From assembly GCA_022573605.1 (NCBI GenBank), contig JACZTQ010000063.1:1487-12645 (forward strand): a DNA stretch of 11,159 nt. The letters are read 5' to 3'. This DNA is from Pseudomonadota bacterium (GTDB lineage: Bacteria > Pseudomonadota > Alphaproteobacteria > Rhodobacterales > Rhodobacteraceae). The translations under genes and the position numbers were made by a program. A model generated the notes under the pieces. That model saw only the letters and a program-made list of their open reading frames with translations. It was not told where the DNA came from and did not search any database. Below are positions 1 through 5,825 of this stretch, piece after piece (position 1 is the first letter of the stretch; each line of letters begins with the position of its first letter).

Positions 1-360
1 CCTGCCGGGCGCCGTCGCGAGGGCGTTGAGGCCGAGACGCTTGAGGCAGCGCGCCAGCGCGCTGCGCGAGAGGTCCGGCTTCACGCCGCGGCGCATCACC
101 TCAAGCAGATCGTCGAGGCTGAGCCGCAGGTCCTGGCGCAGAACCCGGATCAGCTCCTCCTCCTCCGGGCTGGTGCTCTGGCCGAGATCATGGCGGACAT
201 GGGAGCGGTCGTGCACCTGCGCGCGCGCCTTCCAGCGCCGCACCGTCGTCTCGCCGACCCCGAGCTCCGCGGCAAGCGCCGCCACCGGGGCCGGGCTCCG
301 CTGGATGTAGGCCCGCGTCTTCGGCGTCGTCGTCGCATTGGCGTGCAGCTTCAGTTGCAT
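1..360 (-). CDS. IS481-family transposase, N-terminal part (runs off the left edge)
   Basis: This is the first 120 codons of a DDE transposase read leftward from an ATG at 360-358; the catalytic integrase core lies outside the window. The protein begins MQLKLHANATTTPKTRAYIQ, an opening I recall from IS481-family transposases. Residues 26-45 (VAALAAELGVGETTVRRWKA) form a helix-turn-helix, the usual N-terminal DNA-binding part that recognises the element ends. Residues from about 65 to 115 (EEEELIRVLRQ, LSLDDLLEVMRR, LSRSALARCLKRLG) match the second helical region of the family. A GAGAGGGG ribosome-binding site sits about 6 bases before the ATG. No stop or frameshift is seen in the visible part, so the gene may be intact. 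The family call rests on recalled sequence style, not a search. Confidence 0.85.
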   Translation of the reverse strand, partial: MQLKLHANATTTPKTRAYIQRSPAPVAALAAELGVGETTVRRWKARAQVHDRSHVRHDLGQSTSPEEEELIRVLRQDLRLSLDDLLEVMRRGVKPDLSRSALARCLKRLGLNALATAPGR

Positions 361-437
361 CGGTATCCCCTCTCAGCCAGCAACCGCAATCCCGCGGCAA
401 CACCCGAAGACTCTACACAATCACACGGGACAAAACA
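1..437 (-). mobile_element. Insertion sequence of IS481 type, one end
   Basis: The element extends left out of the window. Its right boundary is inferred at 437. Read on the minus strand, the element then starts TGTTTTGTCCCGTG, and IS481-family elements characteristically begin with TGT. Immediately right of 437 a palindromic repeat begins in mid-arm, as expected if the element inserted into it. An alternative boundary at 419 (minus strand TGTGTAGAGTCTTCGGG) also begins with TGT but leaves 18 unexplained bases. The 361-437 stretch would be the leader carrying the terminal inverted repeat and the transposase promoter. Confidence 0.7.
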
Positions 438-493
438 CGAAGGCGGGGATCTCTCGAAGGTTCCATGAGATTCCCGCCTTCGCGGGAATGACG
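438..493. repeat. Truncated REPIN-like palindromic repeat, family A
   Basis: The right unit, 471-493, contains the hairpin TTCCCGC-CTTC-GCGGGAA (471-488) followed by TGACG. The left unit is its inverted partner but starts in mid-hairpin at 438 (CGAAGGCGGGGATCTC). About 11 outer-arm bases (CGTCATTCCCG expected) are missing. The same design occurs complete at 5436-5503. The truncation point coincides with the inferred end of the insertion sequence. Confidence 0.8.
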
Positions 494-568
494 GCGTGGG
501 GGTGGCAAGGGCGCACTCCGGCACGTCGGGGTCCCGGCTCGGGGGCCGGGACGGTGCGGTGCATGACC

Positions 569-1435
569 TCACCGCCGCAGCCTTCTGAGCAGCGACGAGG
601 TGTCCCACCTGCTCCCGCCCATGTCCTGGATCTCGCCGTAGAACTGGTCGATCAGGGCGGTGACCGGCAGCCGGGCGCCGTTGGTCTTGGCCTCGTCGAG
701 GCAGATGCCGAGGTCCTTGCGCATCCAGTCGACGGCAAAACCGTGCTCGAAATGGTCGTCCAGCATGGTCCGGTAGCGGTTCTCCATCTGCCACGACCCG
801 GCCGCCCCCTTCGAGATCACCTCGATCACCGCAGCCCCGTCGAGCCCGGCCTTGACGGCAAAGTTCAGCCCCTCGGCCAGGCCCTGGACCAGCCCGGCGA
901 TGCAGATCTGGTTGACCATCTTGGTGAGCTGCCCCGCTCCCGGCCCGCCCAGCAGGCTGTGCGAGCGGGCATAGGCGTCGATCACCGGGGCGGCGCGGTC
1001 GTAGTCGGCCGCAGCGCCGCCGCACATGATGGTCAGCGCCCCGTTCTCGGCCCCGGCCTGGCCGCCGGAGACCGGGGCATCGACGAAGCCGATGCCCTTG
1101 TCCCGCGCCAGGGCCTGAAGCTCGCGCGCCACGTTGGCGCTGGCGGTGGTGTGATCGACGAAGACGGCGCCCGGCTCCATCCCCGCCAGCGCCCCGTCGC
1201 CGCCCAGCACGACGCTGCGCAGGTCGTCGTCGTTGCCGACGCAGCAGATCACGAACTCGGCGCCACTGGCCGCCTCGCGCGGGGTCGGCGCGGACCCGCC
1301 GCCGTGCTCCGCAACCCACGCTTCGGCCTTGGCCGTCGTGCGGTTGTAGACGGTCACCCGGTGACCCTTGGCGGCGAGATGGCCCGCCATCGGGTAGCCC
1401 ATCACGCCGAGACCAAGAAACGATACCTTTGCCAC
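569..1435 (-). CDS. NAD(P)-dependent oxidoreductase, 3-hydroxyisobutyrate dehydrogenase / beta-hydroxyacid dehydrogenase family
   Basis: A 288-residue protein of typical family length that oxidises or reduces a short beta-hydroxyacid in the cytoplasm; the substrate cannot be read from sequence. The N-terminal Rossmann motif is residues 8-17 (GLGVMGYPMA). The second strand ends YNRT (30-33), where an Arg rather than an acidic residue suggests NADP(H) preference, as in glyoxylate/tartronate semialdehyde reductase relatives. The substrate-binding motif is DAPVSGGQAGAENGAL (119-134), and the catalytic Lys is K172 in GQLTKMVNQ. The start chosen is a GTG at 1435, because the protein then begins VAKVSFLGLGVMG as the family does and GAGGGAG stands about 8 bases upstream. 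A longer in-frame extension to 1612 has no family match and would overlap the divergent gene. It is divergent from the acylase gene with a 145-base gap. Confidence 0.93.
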   Translation of the reverse strand: MAKVSFLGLGVMGYPMAGHLAAKGHRVTVYNRTTAKAEAWVAEHGGGSAPTPREAASGAEFVICCVGNDDDLRSVVLGGDGALAGMEPGAVFVDHTTASANVARELQALARDKGIGFVDAPVSGGQAGAENGALTIMCGGAAADYDRAAPVIDAYARSHSLLGGPGAGQLTKMVNQICIAGLVQGLAEGLNFAVKAGLDGAAVIEVISKGAAGSWQMENRYRTMLDDHFEHGFAVDWMRKDLGICLDEAKTNGARLPVTALIDQFYGEIQDMGGSRWDTSSLLRRLRR

Positions 1436-1580
1436 TGTCGATCTCCCTCGATTCCGGACCACGCCCGGTTGCGGTTGAACCCGGCCGCCGGTTCTGGAAC
1501 AAACGGGCCGGGGAGGTGCGGTACTGTGTGGGGCCGGGGCGCCCCGGGTCAAGGCCGAAGGGCGGAAGGACGGGACCGGA
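1436..1580. promoter_or_regulatory. Divergent intergenic region with a 14-bp GC palindrome
   Basis: This 145-base gap must hold the promoters of both the minus-strand oxidoreductase and the plus-strand acylase. It contains a perfect 14-bp palindrome, CCGGGGCGCCCCGG, at 1534-1547, 33 bases before the acylase ATG. It could be an operator or a transcript hairpin, but short palindromes are cheap in DNA this GC-rich. No convincing -35/-10 pair was identified. Confidence 0.35.
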
Positions 1581-4058
1581 ATGAGCGTGATCCTGCGCTG
1601 GCTGCTGCGCATCTTCGCCGTCGCCGTGATCGCGCTGGCGCTCGGCGCCGGGCTGGGCTGGTATCTGTTCTCGCGCTCGCTGCCCGACTACGGCGTCGAG
1701 CTGCGCCTGGCCGGGCTCGACGGCACGGTGCGCATCACCCGCGACGCCAACGCGGTGCCGCATATCCGGGCCGGCACCGACCACGACGCCTTCTTCGCCA
1801 TGGGGCTGGTGCACGCCCAGGACCGGCTCTGGCAGATGGAACTGAATCGGCGGGCGGCGCGCGGCGCGCTGTCGGAGCTGTTCGGCGAGCGCACGGTCGG
1901 GATGGACCGGCTGGTCAAGACCCTCGACCTCTACGGCCTGGCCAGCCGGTCGCTGCAATTCCAGAGCCCCGAGACCCGGGCGGCGCTGGCGGCCTACGCC
2001 CAAGGCGTCAACGCCTGGATCCGCCACGTCAACGCCGAGGCGCTGGGGCGGGGCGCGCCGGAGTTGTTCGTGTTCGGCGCCGCGCTGTCGCCCTGGACCC
2101 CGGCGGATTCGCTGGCGATCCTGAAGCTGATGGCGCTGCGCCTCTCCTCCGGGGCGCGCAACGAGGTGCGGCGCGGCAAGTTCCTGCTGAACCTGCCGGC
2201 GGCAAAGGTGGCCGACATCCTGCCCGACGACCCGAACCCGGCGCTGACCACGCCGCGGCGGTTCTCGGAGCTGTTCCCCGGGGTGTTTTCGGGTGCGCGC
2301 TTCGCCGCCGCGGAGCCGGCGCGCGGCGACCCGGTGATGGACTTGTTCGGCCCGCCGTTGCGGCCGGAGCTGGCGGGGGCCTCGAACGCCTGGGCGGTCG
2401 ATGGCAGCCGCGCCTCCGGCGGCAAGCCGCTGCTGGCCAACGATCCGCATCTGTGGCTGTCGGCGCCGGGGGTCTGGTACCTGATGGATCTGGGCGGCCC
2501 CGGCATCGCCGCCATCGGCGGCACCCTGCCGGGCACGCCGGTGGTGCTGGTCGGGCGCAACCGCGATCTGGGCTGGGGCCTGACCACGACCAACGCCGAC
2601 GACCAGGACCTCTATATCGAGAAGCTGAACCCGGACGATGCCTCGCAGTATCTCACGCCCGAGGGCTGGCGCGCCTTCGAGACCCGGCAAATCCGGATCG
2701 AGGTCTCGGGCCGCCCGGCGCTGCGCGAGGTGGTGCGGCGCTCCCGCCACGGCCCGGTGCTGGAGGGCAACCAGTTCGGCGCCAGGGCGGTGACGCCGGA
2801 GGGCCATGTCGCGGCCCTGCGCTGGACCGCGCTGGCGCCCGAGGACCGGTCCATGAGCGCCGCCCTGCACCTGATGCTGGCCGGGGGCATCGACGACGCC
2901 CTGGCCGCCGCGCAATGGGTGCTGGCGCCGGCCCAGAACATCATCCTGGCCGACCGCACCGGGGTGGCGATGGTGGTCGCCGGGGCGATCCCGGCGCGCA
3001 ATCGCGCCAGCCCGAGCCAGGGCCGCATCCCCTCGCCCGGCTGGCTGGCCGAGAACGACTGGCTCGGCATCCGTCCGGCGATCCTGAACCCCCGGGTGAT
3101 CCGCCCGGCCTCGGGGGCGGTGGCCAACGCCAACAACCGGATCACCGATGCGCCCTTCCCGAACCATATCAGCTTCGACTGGGGCTATCCCTACCGCATC
3201 CAGCGGATCGAGAAGGAGCTGTCGGGGCGCGCCTACCACTCGCGCGAGGGCTTTGTTGCGTTGCAGAACGACGCCGTCTCGGAGATGGCGCGCTCGATCC
3301 TGCCGCTGATCGCCCGCGACCTGTGGTGGGCCCGGGAGGCCGGCGGCGGCGAGGATGAGCGGCGGCGCCAGGCGCTCGAGATGCTGGCGCGCTGGAACGG
3401 CGAGATGGACCGCCACAGCCCCGAGCCGCTGATCTTCTCGGAATGGATGCGGATGCTGACCCGGCGCCTCGCGGCGGACGAGCTGGGGCCGCTGTTGGGC
3501 GATATCGAGGGGCTGCGGCCGCTGTTCGTCGAGCGGGTGTTCCGCGACATCGACGGCGCCGGCTCGTGGTGCGACGTCGACAAGACGCCGGAGATCGAGG
3601 GTTGCCCGGAGATGGCGGCGCTGGCGCTCGACGACGCGCTGGCCTCGCTGGGGCGCGAATACGGCGCCAAGATCGAGGGCTGGCGCTGGGGGGCGGCGCA
3701 TGTGGCGGTCCACAAGCACACCCCGCTGGGGTTGTTCGGCGCGCTGGCGCCGTTTGTCAACATCTCGGGCGAGACCTCGGGGGGCAACTTCACCCTGCTG
3801 CGCGGCCAGAGCACGGGGCGCGGGCCGTCGCCGTTCGCCAATGTCCATGCGGCGGGGCTGCGGGTGGTCTACGATTTCGCCGACCTGGACGGCTCGGTGA
3901 TGATGATCGCCACCGGGCAGAGCGGGCATCCGTTCTCGCGCTGGTACGACCACCTGGCGGGCGCCTGGGCGCGCGGTGATGTGATCCCGATGTCGATGGA
4001 CGACGACGACGCGGCGGCAGGCGCGGTGGGGGTGATGGTGCTGCGGCCGGAGGAGTAG
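1581..4058 (+). CDS. Penicillin acylase family protein (Ntn hydrolase, amide-bond acylase)
   Basis: An 825-residue precursor of the penicillin amidase family, which hydrolyses side-chain amides such as beta-lactams or acyl-homoserine lactones; the substrate here is unknown. Residues 7-29 are a hydrophobic signal or anchor segment after a short basic start, so it is probably periplasmic or inner-membrane-tethered. The family's autocatalytic cleavage site is seen at A267|S268 in GASNAWAVDGSRASGGKPLL, followed by ANDPHL (286-291). Ser268 would become the N-terminal nucleophile of a ~558-residue beta subunit, with residues 1-267 giving the alpha chain and linker. N518/N519 in ANANNRIT fit the oxyanion-hole Asn position. 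The C-terminus carries the family's GQSG motif (ATGQSGHPFSRWYDHL). GGAAGGA lies about 10 bases before the ATG. It is divergent from the oxidoreductase and convergent with the next gene. Confidence 0.94.
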   Translation: MSVILRWLLRIFAVAVIALALGAGLGWYLFSRSLPDYGVELRLAGLDGTVRITRDANAVPHIRAGTDHDAFFAMGLVHAQDRLWQMELNRRAARGALSELFGERTVGMDRLVKTLDLYGLASRSLQFQSPETRAALAAYAQGVNAWIRHVNAEALGRGAPELFVFGAALSPWTPADSLAILKLMALRLSSGARNEVRRGKFLLNLPAAKVADILPDDPNPALTTPRRFSELFPGVFSGARFAAAEPARGDPVMDLFGPPLRPELAGASNAWAVDGSRASGGKPLLANDPHLWLSAPGVWYLMDLGGPGIAAIGGTLPGTPVVLVGRNRDLGWGLTTTNADDQDLYIEKLNPDDASQYLTPEGWRAFETRQIRIEVSGRPALREVVRRSRHGPVLEGNQFGARAVTPEGHVAALRWTALAPEDRSMSAALHLMLAGGIDDALAAAQWVLAPAQNIILADRTGVAMVVAGAIPARNRASPSQGRIPSPGWLAENDWLGIRPAILNPRVIRPASGAVANANNRITDAPFPNHISFDWGYPYRIQRIEKELSGRAYHSREGFVALQNDAVSEMARSILPLIARDLWWAREAGGGEDERRRQALEMLARWNGEMDRHSPEPLIFSEWMRMLTRRLAADELGPLLGDIEGLRPLFVERVFRDIDGAGSWCDVDKTPEIEGCPEMAALALDDALASLGREYGAKIEGWRWGAAHVAVHKHTPLGLFGALAPFVNISGETSGGNFTLLRGQSTGRGPSPFANVHAAGLRVVYDFADLDGSVMMIATGQSGHPFSRWYDHLAGAWARGDVIPMSMDDDDAAAGAVGVMVLRPEE

Positions 4059-4328
4059 GGCGGCGGGGTGTGAAAGAGCAGGATTTCACGCGTGAAATGG
4101 GGGTCAAGTGTTTGCATTTGAAGGAAATACGAAAAATAGGGTCGTTATGGTTAATGGGAGTCTAACGCAGCGGCGCGGAGGCGGATTTGTCGGAGGAAGA
4201 GCCGCGAGCAGACATCCGCGGTTCCCGTGAGGGGTTCGCAATCTGACCCGAATCTGACTCTGGAAGCGTAGGCACTGGTGTCGAACAACTATAGTTTTCT
4301 TGTTACCTCATACGCTGCGGAGAGCCCA
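4059..4328. other. Convergent intergenic region, AT-richer than its left flank
   Basis: A 270-base gap between two convergent genes with no supported gene. It holds the GTGAAA/TTTCAC palindrome cluster (4070-4098), an imperfect inverted repeat GCGGAT...ATCCGC around 4171-4220, and a short tandem AATCTGAC pair near 4240-4260. A TTATGGTTAATGG stretch at 4145-4157 reads on the other strand as CCATTAACCATAA, which resembles the alphaproteobacterial CtrA core TTAACCAT. Composition drops from the very GC-rich acylase to a mixed sequence here. Confidence 0.5.
4083..4098. promoter_or_regulatory. Perfect 16-bp palindrome, operator-like site
   Basis: ATTTCACGCGTGAAAT is its own reverse complement over 16 bases. 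A third GTGAAA half-site lies at 4070-4075, giving GTGAAA-N8-TTTCAC-N2-GTGAAA. This looks like a dimeric-regulator site, but it lies between two gene ends rather than in front of a start codon. The core resembles the ParB site parS (TTTCAC-GTGAAA) with two extra central bases, which would change the spacing. The regulator is unknown. Confidence 0.5.
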
Positions 4329-5066
4329 TCAGTTGCCCGAAACTTGGTTCACAAAACGACGAAGCCTTGCCCGTTCCTGAGCATCAACAAACATAGACCT
4401 GATCACGTAGGGTTGCCCCATTGATCGACTTTTTCTACCGTCGGCAATGAACTCACCTACAATAGCCAAAGCGGGGTTGATTCTTCGAACGCTCCATCCA
4501 TGCTGTTCGCTCAGGTCGCTGGCTGATACTCCACTTTCAGAGGTCAGAAGTTCGTTGGCTATTGTCGCGGCATCCTCGCGCGGATTTACATTTTGGAAAA
4601 CAATCGGGTCAAAAACTTCAAATAGCTTGTGAGTTGCACGTATGTGACTGAATGGTTTGCCTAAACACTTTGATATTGAAACCATATCTTCCAATTCGAG
4701 TTCACCCACAGCCTCAAGCATCTCATTTTTTGAAGCATCCGGAAATTCTGCGACCACTTCTTCGTATCCGAAAATATCCGACCATCCATCATTGGACTTT
4801 TCGCTAATCCATTTTCCCAAGAATGCCGCATCTTCTGATAATTGAATTGAATCGGTAATGTAAGAAACTGCTTGCTCAATCGAGTTTAGAAGATCGGAAA
4901 CGTCGGAGCGCCACTGCGCTTCGTCAACTTCGCCTTTAGCTGGATGAGTAACGCTGTATAGCGCCGCGAGAGGGCCTCCAACTAGCGGAATTCCGGATAG
5001 GACAGCATCGAATAGCTTGCGCGCGAGATCTCGTTTGGGAGAGGTATCCGGTGGAGCAATTGGCAT
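4329..5066 (-). CDS. Hypothetical protein, 245 aa, low-GC gene with two possible winged-helix segments
   Basis: I do not recognise this protein. The N-terminus is proline-rich and basic (MPIAPPDTSPKRDLARK), followed by a glycine-rich hydrophobic stretch at 22-38 (VLSGIPLVGGPLAALYS) and an acidic helical region at about 47-90. Residues ~100-135 (YEEVVAEF, NEMLEAVGELELEDMVSI) and ~166-235 (ATIANELL, VSASDLSEQHGWSVRRINPAL, PYVIRSMF) each look like winged-helix folds, suggesting DNA or protein binding; this is structural guesswork. The reading frame is open throughout. The gene is far less GC-rich than its neighbours: 26 of 60 bases are G/C in the line from 4681, against 47 of 60 from 3301. That suggests horizontal acquisition. 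The ribosome site before the ATG at 5066 is weak (AGG about 11 bases away). It is monocistronic, with a repeat-filled scar upstream. Confidence 0.75.
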   Translation of the reverse strand: MPIAPPDTSPKRDLARKLFDAVLSGIPLVGGPLAALYSVTHPAKGEVDEAQWRSDVSDLLNSIEQAVSYITDSIQLSEDAAFLGKWISEKSNDGWSDIFGYEEVVAEFPDASKNEMLEAVGELELEDMVSISKCLGKPFSHIRATHKLFEVFDPIVFQNVNPREDAATIANELLTSESGVSASDLSEQHGWSVRRINPALAIVGEFIADGRKSRSMGQPYVIRSMFVDAQERARLRRFVNQVSGN

Positions 5067-5172
5067 TTATTCGTGACCTGTTTGAGAAAAACCAACGCGA
5101 CTGTTCCACTCATGCAAAGCGAAAGTCAATGACGATTTCTGGCACAACTGAGACCAACACCGCCACTGCCGG

Positions 5173-5192
5173 TTGATCCGGAAACGGATCAA
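5173..5192. repeat. Perfect 8-bp hairpin with GAAA tetraloop
   Basis: TTGATCCG-GAAA-CGGATCAA forms a perfect 8-bp stem with a stable GNRA-type loop, 107 bases upstream of the minus-strand hypothetical gene. It sits where composition switches from AT-richer to strongly GC-rich. There is no T tract on either side, so a Rho-independent terminator is unlikely. It may be a single REP-like unit or a boundary mark of the low-GC insert. Confidence 0.5.
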
Positions 5193-5435
5193 AAGCGGCC
5201 GCAGCGCGCGCCTGGAGCCCACCCCGTGTTATCGGAAACGGTTGCGCATACCCCCGCCCGGGGCACTTGTGGCCCGGGCAGCGCCCGATCCGCCCCCACG
5301 GGCGGGCGCTTCACGCCCACCCCCGGATCGGGCGCCGCCCTATCGCCCATGTCAGCCCGCAGGGCGGGTCGTCTCGGCCCACCATTGGTATCCGGTCGCC
5401 CAACGGAGGGTTCACAGAACCCAGTGTACGCTCGC
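5193..5435. other. GC-rich non-coding stretch with strong inverted repeats
   Basis: No supported gene lies here. A 7-bp stem, GCCCGGG (5256-5262) with CCCGGGC (5273-5279), encloses a 10-base loop. It is followed at once by a perfect 12-bp stem, GCGCCCGATCCG (5281-5292) with CGGATCGGGCGC (5324-5335). A smaller GGGTT/AACCC hairpin lies at 5408-5422. Open frames crossing it are short and Pro/Arg-rich, as expected from GC-rich non-coding DNA. Confidence 0.6.
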
Positions 5436-5503
5436 TGTCATCCCCGCGAAAGCGGGGACCTCGGGGAAATTTCCGTGAGGTCCCCGCTTTCGCGGGGATG
5501 ACA
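5436..5503. repeat. Complete REPIN-like palindromic element, family A
   Basis: Two 27-base arms (5436-5462 and 5477-5503) are exact inverted copies around a 14-base centre. Each arm is itself a hairpin: TCCCCGC-GAAA-GCGGGGA at 5441-5458 and TCCCCGC-TTTC-GCGGGGA at 5481-5498. This doublet of inverted REP units is the REPIN layout, which in other bacteria is mobilised by RAYT transposases. It shares its core and outer TGACA/TGACG ends with the truncated copy at 438-493. Confidence 0.85.
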
Positions 5504-5542
5504 GGTGTTTCGCGGAGATGAAAGAGGGGCGGGATGCGCACC

Positions 5543-5665
5543 CTACCCGAACAGCTCGTGGCACAGCTCCAGCGCCTCGACCAGCTTGTCGATCTCGGCC
5601 CGCGTGTTGTAGCGGCCGAACGAGGCCCGGCAGGTGGCGGTGGCGCCGGGACGGGTCATCAACAA
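5543..5665 (-). pseudogene. sufS: 3' remnant of a SufS-type cysteine desulfurase gene
   Basis: Reading leftward to a TAG at 5545-5543 gives LLM, then TRPGATATCRASFGRYN, then TRAEIDKLVEALELCHELFG. This aligns without gaps to the last 40 residues of SufS as I recall the E. coli protein (PLM...MCRASLAMYNTHEEVDRLV...). It keeps the CRAS motif whose Arg binds the substrate carboxylate, but lacks the PLP lysine and the catalytic cysteine loop just upstream. SufS supplies sulfur for Fe-S cluster assembly; this ~13-kDa-less stump cannot. Homology stops at about 5665, directly where the family B repeat starts at 5668, and the DNA beyond that repeat is not SufS-like. It is therefore a remnant of deletion or partial duplication, and a functional copy presumably exists elsewhere. 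Confidence 0.8.
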
Positions 5666-5667
5666 GC

Positions 5668-5738
5668 GTAGGGCGGGTCTCGACCCGCCATTGCGTGTTG
5701 ATCGACGAACATGATTGGCGGATCAAGATCCGCCCTAC
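5668..5738. repeat. REPIN-like double-hairpin element, family B
   Basis: Two 25-base arms, 5668-5692 and 5714-5738, are inverted copies with 4 differences, separated by 21 bases. Each arm is its own hairpin: GGCGGGTC-TC-GACCCGCC at 5672-5689 and GGCGGATC-AA-GATCCGCC at 5717-5734. Two of the four differences form a compensatory G-C to A-T change within the hairpin, which favours selection or copying of single REP hairpins. The sequence family is distinct from the CCCCGC-type elements at 438 and 5436. Confidence 0.85.
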
Positions 5739-5825
5739 GACGCTGATCGGCTCATCCCCTATCCACCTCGTCACCCGACGCCTCGCAAGGTATTGTTATG
5801 TCGCGTAGAGTTTCGAGTCGGACAC
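5739..5825. other. Short gap between REPIN and oxidoreductase gene
   Basis: These 87 bases downstream of the minus-strand quinone oxidoreductase hold no gene I can support. Read on the minus strand they do not continue the SufS frame, so the 5' part of that gene is not on the other side of the repeat. Confidence 0.5.

Noticed and set aside
338..3358. A 1006-codon plus-strand open frame
   Set aside because: It shares the composition problem and crosses the oxidoreductase antisense and the acylase in the wrong frame, so it is a shadow.
351..3953. A 1200-codon minus-strand open frame across the oxidoreductase and the acylase
   Set aside because: Its product is Arg/Pro/Gly/Gln-rich low-complexity sequence with no domains, and it is antisense or out of frame to two clear genes. 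It is a GC-rich shadow.
4083..4098. The palindrome as a true parS site
   Set aside because: The half-sites match parS, but two extra central bases alter the spacing and ParB sites normally cluster near parAB, which is not here.
4225..4260. GGGGTTCGCAATC resembles a tRNA T-loop
   Set aside because: No acceptor, anticodon or D-arm can be folded around it; only a short tandem AATCTGAC is present.
5067..5192. Direct repeats flanking the low-GC gene as attachment sites
   Set aside because: I compared the two borders (around 4268-4290 and 5150-5172) and found only loose similarity near CACTG, too weak to call att sites.
438..5738. The palindromic repeats as a CRISPR array
   Set aside because: The copies are few, far apart, inverted doublets and not evenly spaced by unique spacers.
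5412..5774. A 120-codon minus-strand open frame
   Set aside because: It runs through both REPIN elements and in a different frame from the SufS remnant, so it is not a real gene.
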